The translations under genes and the position numbers were made by a program. The notes under the pieces are model-generated. The model searched no databases and was not told the origin of the DNA. It saw only the letters and a list, made by a program, of their open reading frames with translations. Positions 1 to 7,532 of a DNA stretch of 64,000 nt are shown here, piece by piece (positions within the stretch are counted from its first letter, which is position 1; every line of letters begins with the position of its first letter). This DNA is from Chryseobacterium herbae. GTDB taxonomy: Bacteria > Bacteroidota > Bacteroidia > Flavobacteriales > Weeksellaceae. The stretch is from positions 827,332-891,331 of the forward strand of contig NZ_JAOAMU010000001.1 in assembly GCF_025154075.1 (NCBI RefSeq), given 5' to 3'.

Positions 1-200
1 TGGTCAATTTTGCTGCGCAAGTCAATAGTTAATTGAGGGCGGATAGTAAGATTCACAACTGACGATTCACAATTCACGATCTTTCAATATTCTTAGATTG
101 TCAATGGTCAATTTTGCTACGTAAGTCAATGGTCAATTGAGGGCGTATAGTAAGATTCACAATTGACAATTCACAATTGACGATTCACAATTCACAATCA
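1..200. repeat. Two direct ~95-bp repeat units, period 104 bp
   Basis: The unit starting at position 1 (TGGTCAATTTTGCT...) recurs at 105 with a few substitutions, and both copies continue through AATTGAGGGCG and AGTAAGATTCACAA. Within each unit the short words GACGATTCACAATTCAC are themselves repeated. No open reading frame is apparent in the 319 bp before the first peptide gene. The region looks like non-coding flavobacterial low-complexity repeat DNA; related wording appears at 21361-21420. Confidence 0.75.
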
Positions 201-319
201 ATTTCAATTTCACGAAAAAATCTCCAAACACTCTGATTACTAGTTAAATATTTTCATCACATAGTGAATAATATAATATTTTTTACTATTTTAGTTTTAC
301 AAATTAAAACTTATACAAT

Positions 320-472
320 ATGAAAAATTTAAAAAAGCTCAACAGAGAGCAACAGAAACAAATTAATGGAGGTGCTATTAACAGATGCAACAATACCAAC
401 AGACCTTGTTCTATAGGATGGTGCTGTAACGGAGTATGTTCACCGTATGCATGTATTGATCCGGAGCTTTAA
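320..472 (+). CDS. Double-glycine leader, six-cysteine bacteriocin-like peptide 1
   Basis: This 50-residue ORF is too short for usual gene callers. It starts MKNLKKLNREQQKQINGG, a leader ending in the GG motif that peptidase-containing ABC exporters (C39 family) cleave in class II bacteriocins and related peptides. The predicted mature part (32 aa) has cysteines at 23, 30, 35, 36, 40 and 45, i.e. C-x6-C-x4-CC-x3-C-x4-C, the spacing style of inhibitor-cystine-knot mini-proteins. It is first of four similar genes 33-38 bp apart ending at one terminator. A weak TAnnTTTA promoter-like element lies at 292-299. Function is not known; secretion and a disulfide-rich fold are inferred. No exporter or immunity gene is in the window. 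Confidence 0.82.
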   Translation: MKNLKKLNREQQKQINGGAINRCNNTNRPCSIGWCCNGVCSPYACIDPEL

Positions 473-510
473 GGATTATATCTTTTGTCTTAATAATTAA
501 ATCAATGGAT

Positions 511-654
511 ATGAAACATTTAAAGAAACTCAACAGAGAACAACAAAGCCAAATCAACGGCGGAGCTATTCAAAAATGTAATGCAACCAGACCCTGCACC
601 ATTGGATGGTGTTGTGAAGGAGTTTGTAGACCATCTGCCTGCATTGAATTTTAA
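511..654 (+). CDS. Double-glycine leader, six-cysteine bacteriocin-like peptide 2
   Basis: This 47-aa peptide carries the same leader (MKHLKKLNREQQSQINGG) followed by a 29-aa core with C23, C29, C34, C35, C39 and C44 (C-x5-C-x4-CC-x3-C-x4-C). The residues between the second and fifth cysteines (TIGW CC EGV) nearly match peptide 1. An in-frame ATG two codons upstream (505) is possible, but 511 aligns with the start of its paralogues. It sits 38 bp after peptide 1 and 36 bp before peptide 3, consistent with one transcript. Being secreted as a toxin, signal or antimicrobial is an inference from the leader type alone. Confidence 0.82.
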   Translation: MKHLKKLNREQQSQINGGAIQKCNATRPCTIGWCCEGVCRPSACIEF

Positions 655-690
655 GAGTCTTATCTTTTTATTTAATTAAAATTATTTAAT

Positions 691-831
691 ATGAAAAATT
701 TAAAGAAGCTCAACAGAAAGCAGCAAAGCCAGATCAATGGCGGAGCTATTCAAAAATGCAGCGTAACAAGACCATGTTTCATCGGTTTTTGCTGTCAGGG
801 TGTTTGTATGGAATACGACTGTATTGAATAA
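691..831 (+). CDS. Double-glycine leader, six-cysteine bacteriocin-like peptide 3
   Basis: This 46-aa peptide has leader MKNLKKLNRKQQSQINGG and a 28-aa core with C23, C29, C34, C35, C39 and C44, the same spacing as peptide 2. The core is closest to peptide 2 (both begin AIQKC and share the TRPC segment) but differs after the CC pair (QGVCMEYDC). Variable core with constant leader is the usual pattern for families of exported peptides diversifying after duplication. The start codon follows an A/T-rich leader with no clear Shine-Dalgarno, normal for Bacteroidetes. Confidence 0.82.
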   Translation: MKNLKKLNRKQQSQINGGAIQKCSVTRPCFIGFCCQGVCMEYDCIE

Positions 832-864
832 AATGGATTTTTATTAATAACTAAAACTATTGAT

Positions 865-1029
865 ATGAAAAACCTTAAAAAACTCACGAGAAAAGAGCAA
901 CAGAACATCAACGGTAGCGGAATGATCAAAAAATGCCAGACTCATACCCAATGTGGATTCGGAGAATGCTGTGACAGTGGCATGTGTCTGCCTTCGCCCT
1001 ACCCAATGTGCGGACCTATTCTTGAATAA
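865..1029 (+). CDS. Divergent six-cysteine leader peptide 4 with altered GG motif
   Basis: This 54-aa peptide is the most divergent of the four. Its leader (MKNLKKLTRKEQQNINGSG) has GS where the others have GG, so cleavage could be after Gly19 or impaired. The core keeps six cysteines (24, 30, 35, 36, 41, 49) but with longer last loops: C-x5-C-x4-CC-x4-C-x7-C. It has prolines and acidic residues in the last loop and ends in PILE. It is the last gene before the terminator at 1062. It could be an immunity-like, regulatory or simply older paralogue; the sequence does not decide. Confidence 0.78.
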   Translation: MKNLKKLTRKEQQNINGSGMIKKCQTHTQCGFGECCDSGMCLPSPYPMCGPILE

Positions 1030-1061
1030 TATAGGTATTTATGAATTAAATTTAATTTTTG

Positions 1062-1094
1062 AACATCTGCTCCGGCGGGTGTTTTTTTATTTTA
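1062..1094 (+). terminator. Rho-independent terminator of the peptide operon
   Basis: Stem AACATCTG (1062-1069) pairs, with three G-U wobbles, with CGGGTGTT (1076-1083) around a CTCCGG loop and is followed by a T-rich run to 1094. It lies 33 bp after the stop of peptide 4 and separates the peptide operon from mgtE. Confidence 0.75.
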
Positions 1095-1173
1095 AAAAGC
1101 GGTTCTGATCTGTTTTAAACTTTAATTAATCCTTAATTTTGCGGCTTTCCTTCATAGTCTTAATTTTTTGAAT

Positions 1174-1181
1174 TATTTTTG
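1174..1181 (+). promoter_or_regulatory. Candidate -7 promoter element of mgtE
   Basis: TATTTTTG matches the Bacteroidetes -7 consensus TAnnTTTG exactly. No TTTG is placed at the ideal distance upstream, so the -33 element is weak or absent. Its position over the first possible start codon (TTG at 1179) argues that translation of mgtE starts further downstream, at TTG 1203. Confidence 0.45.
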
Positions 1182-1202
1182 CATATCCTAAAAAATTACG
1201 TT

Positions 1203-2525
1203 TTGAATTCCAGAGACGAACTTATCTTTAATCCTGCCGATATCGCCGAAACTCTTAGCAATCTTCATGCTGACGAGAGGCTTCTGGCATTTTTAAAGGT
1301 TCCAAAAGAATACAAGGCGGAAGTTTTTTCTCACCTTGACCCTGATTTCCAGGAAGACACCATCAGAAGTATCGGAAGCGAAGAGGTTTCCGAGATCCTG
1401 AACGGAATGACTCCGGATGACAGAACGGCCCTTTTTGAGGACTTTCCGGATGAGCTTATCAAATATTCCATCAATCATCTTAATCCGCAGGAAAGAAGAA
1501 TTGCCCTGAAACTTCTGGGCTATAATTCAGATTCCATTGCCCGTCTGATGACGCCTTACTACATCCAGATCCGTAAAGAATGGACGGTAAAAAGATGTCT
1601 GCAACAGATCAAAAAGGTCGGAAAAAGAGTGGAAACCATGAACCACCTTTATGTGGTGGATGAAAGAAACCGCCTGATTGATGATATTGCTCTTGGAAGC
1701 CTTCTGTTGGCCGAGGAAGATACTTTGATCTCCGATATGACGGATAATCATTTCGTGGCGATCACAACCGTCACTTCAAAAGAGGATGCGGTAACCTATT
1801 TTGAAAAATATGACAGAACCGCTCTTCCCATCATCACGGAGGCCGGTGTTCTTGTAGGCATCGTAACGATTGACGATATCCTCGACCAAATCGAACAGCA
1901 GAATACGGAAGATATTCAGAAATTCGGGGGTCTTGAAGCCTTAGATGATCCATACACACAGACTTCTCTGGTGGAGATGATCAAAAAAAGAGGAACCTGG
2001 CTGATCATTCTTTTTTTCTCGGAAATGCTGACCGCTTCTGCGATGGGCTATTTTGAGGATGAAATTCAGAAAGCCGTTGTTCTTGCACTGTTTGTTCCAC
2101 TAATTATTTCCAGTGGAGGAAATTCCGGATCTCAGGCTGCAACGCTTATTATCCGTGCCATGGCTCTTCAGGAAATCGGTCTTAAAGACTGGTGGTATGT
2201 AATGAAAAAGGAGATTTTCACAGGACTTGCTTTGGGTAGTATTCTTGGGGTCATCGGCTTTTTAAGGATTATGGTATGGCATGAGGCAGGATTTTTCAAT
2301 TATGGAATGTATTGGCCATATGTAGGTTTAAGTGTTGGGGTCTCTCTGGTGTTAATCGTTCTTTGGGGAACACTCTCAGGCTCTATGGTTCCTTTTATTC
2401 TGAAAAGAATGAATCTTGACCCTGCTACTTCTTCTGCTCCCTTTGTAGCCACTCTGGTAGATGTTACCGGTCTTATTATTTATTTTTCCGTAGCCGGACT
2501 TTTCCTGACAGGAAAACTTTTGTAA
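1203..2525 (+). CDS. mgtE: Magnesium transporter MgtE
   Basis: MgtE is a homodimeric Mg2+-gated channel of the inner membrane. The protein has the three parts of the family: an N-terminal helical MgtE_N domain (about the first 125 aa), two CBS domains (LMTPYYIQI... and [12 protein letters not shown]..., each with a [21 protein letters not shown] end) that sense Mg2+, and five membrane helices in the last ~180 aa. The conserved signature [17 protein letters not shown] of the pore region is present and length is normal. No ATG is available near the N-terminus: TTG 1179 overlaps a -7 promoter element, so TTG 1203 (first residues [11 protein letters not shown]) is preferred. The next gene begins 22 bp downstream and may be co-transcribed. 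Confidence 0.93.
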   Translation: MNSRDELIFNPADIAETLSNLHADERLLAFLKVPKEYKAEVFSHLDPDFQEDTIRSIGSEEVSEILNGMTPDDRTALFEDFPDELIKYSINHLNPQERRIALKLLGYNSDSIARLMTPYYIQIRKEWTVKRCLQQIKKVGKRVETMNHLYVVDERNRLIDDIALGSLLLAEEDTLISDMTDNHFVAITTVTSKEDAVTYFEKYDRTALPIITEAGVLVGIVTIDDILDQIEQQNTEDIQKFGGLEALDDPYTQTSLVEMIKKRGTWLIILFFSEMLTASAMGYFEDEIQKAVVLALFVPLIISSGGNSGSQAATLIIRAMALQEIGLKDWWYVMKKEIFTGLALGSILGVIGFLRIMVWHEAGFFNYGMYWPYVGLSVGVSLVLIVLWGTLSGSMVPFILKRMNLDPATSSAPFVATLVDVTGLIIYFSVAGLFLTGKLL

Positions 2526-2547
2526 TTTAGGCAGACAAAGTCTGAAT

Positions 2548-3285
2548 ATGAAAGTTGTTTCTTTAGTACCCTCTATCACAGAGGCATTATTTGATCTTGG
2601 TCTTACTGAAAATGAAGTTATTGGCAGGACAAAATTCTGTATCCATCCTGAAAACAAAGTAAAAAACGTAGCCGTCATAGGTGGTACGAAAAATATTAAT
2701 ATTGATAAAATAAGAGCTTTGCAACCGGATCTTATCCTCGCCAATAAAGAGGAAAACATCAAAGAGCAGGTAGAAGCCCTGATGGATGACTTTAAGGTCC
2801 TTGTGACCAATGTGGAGACCATTGAAGATAATTATTACCTTCTAAAAACCCTGGGAAACACCTTCAATAAAGAGGAAAGAGCACAGCAGTTCAATCTTAA
2901 GATCTACGATATTTTAGAACAGGCTAAACTCGATGCTCCCGTAAAAGCAGCTTACCTTATCTGGAAAAATCCTTATATGACCATCGGAGCAGATACTTTT
3001 ATCCATAAGATCCTGGCTGAAATAGGTTTCGAAAATATTTTTAAAGATAGAACCCGGTATCCTGAAATTCAGATGGATGATCTTGCTGATGCAGAGGTTA
3101 TCATGCTATCTTCCGAGCCTTTTCCTTTCAAAGAAAAACACATCGAGGAAATGAGCGCATTCTACCCCGATAAAAAGATCATGATCGTGGATGGAGAGGC
3201 GTTTTCCTGGTATGGAACTCATATCGCAAAGTGTGAGGATTATTTTAAAGAATTGCTGGCTGAAATTCATGCGATGCAGCGATAG
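2548..3285 (+). CDS. Helical-backbone metal receptor (BtuF/TroA-like), no signal peptide
   Basis: The 245-aa protein belongs to the periplasmic-binding-protein 2 fold used for cobalamin and iron-siderophore binding: it opens with the strand and turn KVVSLVPSITEALFDLG, has a FCIHP segment, the typical second-strand phrase IRALQPDLILAN, a long linker helix near the middle and a C-terminal lobe (DLADAEVIMLSSEPFPF). Unlike transport receptors it has no signal peptide or lipobox, so it is predicted cytoplasmic; such stand-alone proteins are common in Bacteroidetes and their ligand is not established. It follows mgtE by 22 bp on the same strand. A role in handling a metal cofactor is inference. Confidence 0.8.
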   Translation: MKVVSLVPSITEALFDLGLTENEVIGRTKFCIHPENKVKNVAVIGGTKNINIDKIRALQPDLILANKEENIKEQVEALMDDFKVLVTNVETIEDNYYLLKTLGNTFNKEERAQQFNLKIYDILEQAKLDAPVKAAYLIWKNPYMTIGADTFIHKILAEIGFENIFKDRTRYPEIQMDDLADAEVIMLSSEPFPFKEKHIEEMSAFYPDKKIMIVDGEAFSWYGTHIAKCEDYFKELLAEIHAMQR

Positions 3286-3441
3286 TATTTTAACAACAAA
3301 AGATTCAAAAGTTTTTAAACACTTAAGTTTTTTATAAGTTGCAATGCAAATCGCATAGAAGAACACTTAAGTTATTTGAAAATCAAAGATTTTCATATTG
3401 ACACGAGGCTGTTCACGCCAAATATTTCAATACACCACCCT

Positions 3442-3472
3442 ACTGGCGGCTGAGGCACTCGAAGCCACCAGT
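3442..3472. repeat. 31-bp hairpin repeat, copy 1 of 3
   Basis: ACTGGCGGCT and AGCCACCAGT flank the centre GAGGCACTCGA, giving a 10-bp stem (one G-U or mismatch) and an inner GAG/CTC pair. The same 31-mer occurs at 53633-53663 and an inverted copy at 53521-53547. It lies between convergent genes and is probably a REP-like dispersed palindrome. Confidence 0.75.
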
Positions 3473-3478
3473 TTGCAC

Positions 3479-3506
3479 AAAAAAGCCCCGACTTTACATC
3501 GGAGCT
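3479..3506 (-). terminator. Terminator of the minus-strand msrC transcript
   Basis: On the minus strand AGCTCCGA (3506-3499) pairs with TCGGGGCT (3491-3484) around a 7-nt loop and runs into six T residues. It is 31 bp past the stop of the free-methionine sulfoxide reductase gene. Confidence 0.75.
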
Positions 3507-3536
3507 GATATTTTACATTTCGTGCTGAAATTTCAG

Positions 3537-3986
3537 TTACAAAATTTTGGAAACCTCGTTACAAAGCCATTCCAAAAGTTCACGGTCTTCAGCTGTGAAC
3601 GGATCCACTGTATGGGAATCAATATCAATCTGACCGATATTCTGACCATCTTTAAATATGGGAACCACGATCTCAGCTTTTGTATCAATAGAACAGCTTA
3701 GATAATTGCTTTCCTGGTGAACATCCGGAACTACGAATGTTTCATTGGAAACAGCAACCTGCCCGCAAATTCCTTTTCCATAAGGGATGATAGTATGATC
3801 TGTAGGTGCTCCCACGTAAGGGCCTAATTTCAGCTCATCTTTATCTCCGTTCTTAAAGTAGAATCCTGTCCAGTTGAAGTAAGAAATTTCCTGATCCAGC
3901 AGGTGACATACTTTCTGAAGTTTTTCTTCTGTATTATGTTTTGGACTTTCAAGAATAGAGGAAAGTCTTTTCTTTATTTCTGACAT
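3537..3986 (-). CDS. msrC: GAF-domain free methionine-(R)-sulfoxide reductase
   Basis: This 149-aa single GAF-domain protein matches the fRMsr family (E. coli MsrC/YebR), which reduces free methionine-R-sulfoxide with thioredoxin. Hallmarks visible are W39-TGFYF, GKGICGQVA with C74, the VPDVH segment, LSCS with C98, and EIVVPI...IGQIDIDS lining the ligand pocket. C74 and C98 are 24 residues apart like Cys94 and Cys118 of the E. coli enzyme; the residue that would match Cys84 is a histidine, so the resolving disulfide may differ. Cytoplasmic, no signal peptide. It lies 13 bp downstream of the 475-aa gene on the same strand and ends at its own terminator, so the two are likely co-transcribed. 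Confidence 0.85.
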   Translation of the reverse strand: MSEIKKRLSSILESPKHNTEEKLQKVCHLLDQEISYFNWTGFYFKNGDKDELKLGPYVGAPTDHTIIPYGKGICGQVAVSNETFVVPDVHQESNYLSCSIDTKAEIVVPIFKDGQNIGQIDIDSHTVDPFTAEDRELLEWLCNEVSKIL

Positions 3987-3999
3987 ATTATTTTATGTT

Positions 4000-5427
4000 T
4001 TAGGAGAATTGTTTGAAGGAAAGTTCTTCTTTGTAGCCGAACATTCCACGCTCTTTTATCATTTCTGCAACGCCTTCCGGAACCTGGTTTTCCCAGCCTT
4101 TAACGCAACATGCAATTTTTCTTAAGATCTCTCTCGAATAGATTCCCAGGAAATCAGGATTGTGATTGGTGATATCTACGATACGGTTGTTGTGCTTGAA
4201 ATATTTGTAAAGCTCTTTTAGATTCTCTTCCACTTTAAGGTTTGAAGAATCCAGCAATTCATGGGTCTCAGGATCTTTGTAAGGATAAAGATATACCCTC
4301 ATCCCATTTCTGAAGAACTTTCCGAATGCTTCCAGAATTCCTCCCGAAAGATCTTTATAATACTTTTCATCAAATACCATCAGAAGGTTATTCACACCCA
4401 TAGCTACACCGATATCTCCGCTTGTGTATGACGCAAAATAATCGATCAACCTGTAGTATTCCGAGAAGTTTGAAATAATAACCGTATACCCTAACTTGCC
4501 TAGAATATCCACCCGGTCCATAAAGTCTCTTTCATCGATATCTCCGTCTGCCCTAAGGTTTGAAATGGTAATCTCAATCAGGACTTCTGTTTGTTCATGG
4601 GTACAGATCGCATCTTTCTGGAACATCTCAAGGCCGTTTTTAAGCATATCGATATTCACCTTCGTTACGGGTCTGAAACTTCCTCTTACCGCAAAAATAT
4701 TCTTCTTGTACAACACATCGGCAGGAAGCATATTGCTCCCCTGAGAATTGAAAATCACGGCATCCGTCATTCCATTCTTGACAAGCTGAAGTGACATCAA
4801 TCGGTTGTCAACATAATCAAAAGCAGGTCCGCTAAAATCGATCATGTCAATTTCAAGACCGTCTTTGGCAATGTCGTCGTATAAAGATTCGATTAAATTT
4901 CTTGGATTGTCGTAGTAGTTGAAAGCTCCGAAGATAAGGTTTACCCCGAGGTTTCCTAAAGTTTCCTGTTGTAAGGTGGCATCATTCTCATTAAATTTTA
5001 CGTGGATCACGATCTCATTGTAACCTTCGTTTTCTTTGGTCTGGAAACGGATTCCTACCCAGCCGTGGCCTTTGAGTGTTTTGTCGAAATTAATCGTCGT
5101 TACCGTGTTCGCATAAGAGAAAAATTTTCTGTTTGGATTGTTTTCCCTTGAAATCCTTTCTTCGATCAGCGCTACTTCATACCGGAGCATTTTACGGAGT
5201 CGGTTTTGAGTAACATATCTGTTTTTCGCTTCTTTTCCGTAAATGGCATCACTAAAATCTTTGTCGTAAGCAGACATCGCTTTAGCAATTGTACCGGAAG
5301 CCCCTCCTGCTCTAAAAAAGTGACGAACAGTCTCCTGCCCTGCTCCAATTTCTGCGAAAGTACCATAAATAGTAGGATCTAGATTAATTGTTAATGCTTT
5401 TTGTTTAGGAGTTAGTTTCTGATACAT
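4000..5427 (-). CDS. Conserved 475-aa protein of unclear function
   Basis: The 475-aa soluble protein is one I recognise as a broadly conserved family (N-terminus with LDPTIYGTFAEIGAGQETVRHF and GGASGTIAKAMSAYDKDFSD). From memory, database entries name it either nicotinate/nicotinamide-nucleotide adenylyltransferase or TonB-dependent receptor. Neither is supported here: there is no HxGH nucleotidyltransferase motif near the N-terminus, no signal peptide and no beta-barrel pattern. Conserved-looking segments include the glycine-rich N-terminus, NLGVNLIFGAF, and the C-terminal KYFKHNNRIVDITNHNPDFLGIYS. Its gene is transcribed ahead of msrC with a 13-bp gap. The function should be treated as unknown. 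Confidence 0.85.
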   Translation of the reverse strand: MYQKLTPKQKALTINLDPTIYGTFAEIGAGQETVRHFFRAGGASGTIAKAMSAYDKDFSDAIYGKEAKNRYVTQNRLRKMLRYEVALIEERISRENNPNRKFFSYANTVTTINFDKTLKGHGWVGIRFQTKENEGYNEIVIHVKFNENDATLQQETLGNLGVNLIFGAFNYYDNPRNLIESLYDDIAKDGLEIDMIDFSGPAFDYVDNRLMSLQLVKNGMTDAVIFNSQGSNMLPADVLYKKNIFAVRGSFRPVTKVNIDMLKNGLEMFQKDAICTHEQTEVLIEITISNLRADGDIDERDFMDRVDILGKLGYTVIISNFSEYYRLIDYFASYTSGDIGVAMGVNNLLMVFDEKYYKDLSGGILEAFGKFFRNGMRVYLYPYKDPETHELLDSSNLKVEENLKELYKYFKHNNRIVDITNHNPDFLGIYSREILRKIACCVKGWENQVPEGVAEMIKERGMFGYKEELSFKQFS

Positions 5428-5481
5428 TAGGACGTAAAATTTTTCGTAAATTTACCAAAATTAAACCAACCTCAAAAGAAA

Positions 5482-6249
5482 ATGAAGTTGAAATTTTTAG
5501 GAACCGGTACTTCCCAGGGTGTGCCCGTTATAGGCTGTACATGTGAAGTATGTACTTCCGAAAATCCCAAAGACAAGCGTTTCCGCTCCTCAGTAATGAT
5601 TACTACAGAGGAAAGCAGAAAAATACTGATCGATTGCGGACCGGATTTCAGAGAGCAAATGCTCCTTAATCACGAAAATAACGTAGATATTGCACTTCTT
5701 ACCCACGAGCACAATGACCATGTGATCGGGCTTGATGATATGCGCCCACTGATCTTTAAAAGTGGGAAAAACATGCCCCTTTATTGCTACGAAAGGGTTG
5801 GAAATGAGGTTAAAAAACGTTTTCCTTATGCTTTCGCTGATGTGAGATATCCGGGAGCTCCGGCCTTCGATCTTCACGAAATTGAAAATAAACCTTTCCG
5901 CGTTCTGGATACGGAGATCACGCCAATTGAAGTGATTCACTATGAAATTACCGTCTTCGGGTACAAGTTTAAAAACCTTGCGTACATCACGGATGCCAAT
6001 TTCATTTCAGACGTAGAAAAAGAAAAATTACAGAATCTGGATGTGCTGGTTTTAAACTGCATCAGAAAATTTGATCCCCATCCTGCCCATTTTATCCTTC
6101 CTGACGTCATCGCCCTGTTTAAAGAGCTTAAGCCTAAAAAATTATTTTTAACACACATCAGCCACCATCTTGGACTGCATGATATTGAAGATAAGGATCT
6201 TCCGGAAGGAATGCATCTGGCCTACGATGGTTTGGAGGTAGAATTTTAA
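5482..6249 (+). CDS. MBL-fold metallo-hydrolase (PhnP/YycJ-like)
   Basis: The 255-aa protein has the metallo-beta-lactamase fold motifs: FLGTGTSQGVPVIGC at the N-terminus, then a C-x-C-x2-C cluster (CTCEVC) that in PhnP-type enzymes binds a structural zinc, the metal site THEHNDH (about residue 75), the later ligand Asp in YITDAN and His in LTHISHH near the C-terminus. Such enzymes are phosphodiesterases acting on cyclic nucleotides or phosphates; the substrate here is not evident. It is cytoplasmic, divergent from the 475-aa gene (54-bp spacer) and upstream of tRNA-Leu. Phosphonate genes are absent, so a PhnP role is not assumed. Confidence 0.88.
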   Translation: MKLKFLGTGTSQGVPVIGCTCEVCTSENPKDKRFRSSVMITTEESRKILIDCGPDFREQMLLNHENNVDIALLTHEHNDHVIGLDDMRPLIFKSGKNMPLYCYERVGNEVKKRFPYAFADVRYPGAPAFDLHEIENKPFRVLDTEITPIEVIHYEITVFGYKFKNLAYITDANFISDVEKEKLQNLDVLVLNCIRKFDPHPAHFILPDVIALFKELKPKKLFLTHISHHLGLHDIEDKDLPEGMHLAYDGLEVEF

Positions 6250-6317
6250 AATTTTTCTCTCAAAAAGCTTTTGAACATTAAAAAAAGTTTATATATTTGC
6301 ACACCAATTTAACACAT

Positions 6318-6399
6318 GCCCAGTTGGCGGAATTGGTAGACGCGCTAGACTCAAACTCTAGTATCGAAAGATGTACCAGTTCGATTCTGGTACTGGGTA
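6318..6399 (+). tRNA. tRNA-Leu (anticodon CAA)
   Basis: A complete cloverleaf can be drawn: acceptor GCCCAGT (6318-6324) with ACTGGGT (6392-6398, the outer pair is G-U), anticodon stem CTAGA/TCTAG with loop CTCAAAC giving anticodon CAA, a long variable arm capped by GAAA as expected for a class II tRNA, and T arm ACCAG-TTCGATT-CTGGT. The 3' CCA is not encoded (discriminator A then CTA). It decodes UUG leucine codons. Confidence 0.95.
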
Positions 6400-6403
6400 C
6401 TAA

Positions 6404-6436
6404 AACCTCTGAAATCAATGATTTCAGAGGTTTTTA
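6404..6436 (+). terminator. Strong terminator after tRNA-Leu
   Basis: Twelve perfect base pairs (AACCTCTGAAAT with ATTTCAGAGGTT, loop CAATG) followed by T5-A-T6 begin 5 nt after the tRNA. The four T residues on the opposite side mean it may also stop the fructokinase transcript coming from the other direction. Confidence 0.9.
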
Positions 6437-6458
6437 TTTTTTACAATAATACAATTCA

Positions 6459-7382
6459 CTAAAAACTCAAAGCCGACAACTCATATCTCCCTTTAAACTG
6501 AATAAAATCCTCCACCGTATACTCCGGGCACGCCCCTTCCTGTGAAGTAATGAAAGCTCCCAACGAAACAGCCTGAGACATAATCTCATGAGCAGAAGAT
6601 TCTTTTTGCAACCTTTTTGATAAAAATCCAGCTAAAAATGAATCGCCGCTACCGACGGTATCTTTGACCTCAACAGGAATTGTCGGGTACAGATAAAATT
6701 GGTCTTCATGGGCATAAAGAGCACCTTTACTTCCTTTAGATACAATGATTTCGCGGATTCCAAATTGATCCTGCAGGTATCTGATGCTGTCTTTTTCATC
6801 CTTATATTCTTTCTTAAAAAAATCAAGGACCATGCGGAGTTCAGCTTTATTAAATTTGGCTAATTGCGTTTTATGCAGTAATTCATTGATAATCCTGATA
6901 TCGTAATATGGTTCTCTCAAATTGATATCAAAAACATTATAAGAACTCACTTCCAGCAGCTGAAACAAAGTGTTTTTTGACTTTTCATTCCGGGCGGCCA
7001 GTGTTCCGAAAACCAAAGCATCGGCATTACTGAGCACCTTCTGATTTTCCTGAGTCGGCTCAATAAAATCCCAGGCTACATTTTCTACAATATCATAATG
7101 GGCGTCATTATTTTCATCCACTGAAGCAATCACTGTACTCGTGGGATGCTCTCTTGTGATCTGGATATGATCTGTAGGAATCTGCCAGTTTTTAATTTTC
7201 TGCAGCAGCTTATGACCGAGCTCATCATCACCAACACTGCTGATCATTTCCACATCAAGACCCATTTTAAAAAGATGATACGCCACATTGAATGGTGCAC
7301 CGCCAATCCTTCTCTGCTCTCCCGGAAAAATATCCCAAAGAACTTCCCCAAAGCAGACTGCTTTATATTTTTTTTCTTCCAT
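6459..7382 (-). CDS. PfkB-family fructokinase
   Basis: This 307-aa cytoplasmic sugar kinase has both PfkB signatures: GGAPFNVAYHL near residue 27 (sugar site) and DTVGSGDSFLAGF near residue 245, whose Asp is the catalytic base and whose GSGD forms the anion hole. The N-terminal CFGEVLWDIFP and the substrate-site Arg in RRIGGAP resemble bacterial fructokinases. It is the last gene of a minus-strand group with a mannitol-type dehydrogenase, permease and porin, so phosphorylation of fructose produced by the dehydrogenase is the likely step (inference). The gap to the upstream porin gene is 150 bp, longer than the others in the locus, so a second promoter is possible. Confidence 0.88.
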   Translation of the reverse strand: MEEKKYKAVCFGEVLWDIFPGEQRRIGGAPFNVAYHLFKMGLDVEMISSVGDDELGHKLLQKIKNWQIPTDHIQITREHPTSTVIASVDENNDAHYDIVENVAWDFIEPTQENQKVLSNADALVFGTLAARNEKSKNTLFQLLEVSSYNVFDINLREPYYDIRIINELLHKTQLAKFNKAELRMVLDFFKKEYKDEKDSIRYLQDQFGIREIIVSKGSKGALYAHEDQFYLYPTIPVEVKDTVGSGDSFLAGFLSKRLQKESSAHEIMSQAVSLGAFITSQEGACPEYTVEDFIQFKGRYELSALSF

Positions 7383-7532
7383 GATTAATTTAAATATTTC
7401 AGATATATGGACTCATACGTTCCGTTATCTATCAGTAAATTACTAAAAATTCTATTCGTATAAACAAAATGGATTGTGAATCATGATTTTTTAATGAAAA
7501 TTTCACGTCCTTATCTGTTTACATTTTTATTA

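Noticed and set aside
1..200. Possible CRISPR-like repeat array
   Set aside because: Only two 104-bp-period copies with degenerate internal words; no regular 25-40-bp repeats with unique spacers, and no cas genes.
3300..3420. A third copy of the 125-bp palindromic repeat
   Set aside because: Only short words (CACTTAAG, AAAATCAAAGATTTT) resemble it; the terminal inverted repeats are absent.
4000..5427. Calling the 475-aa gene nadD or a TonB receptor
   Set aside because: Required motifs for either family are not visible in the sequence.
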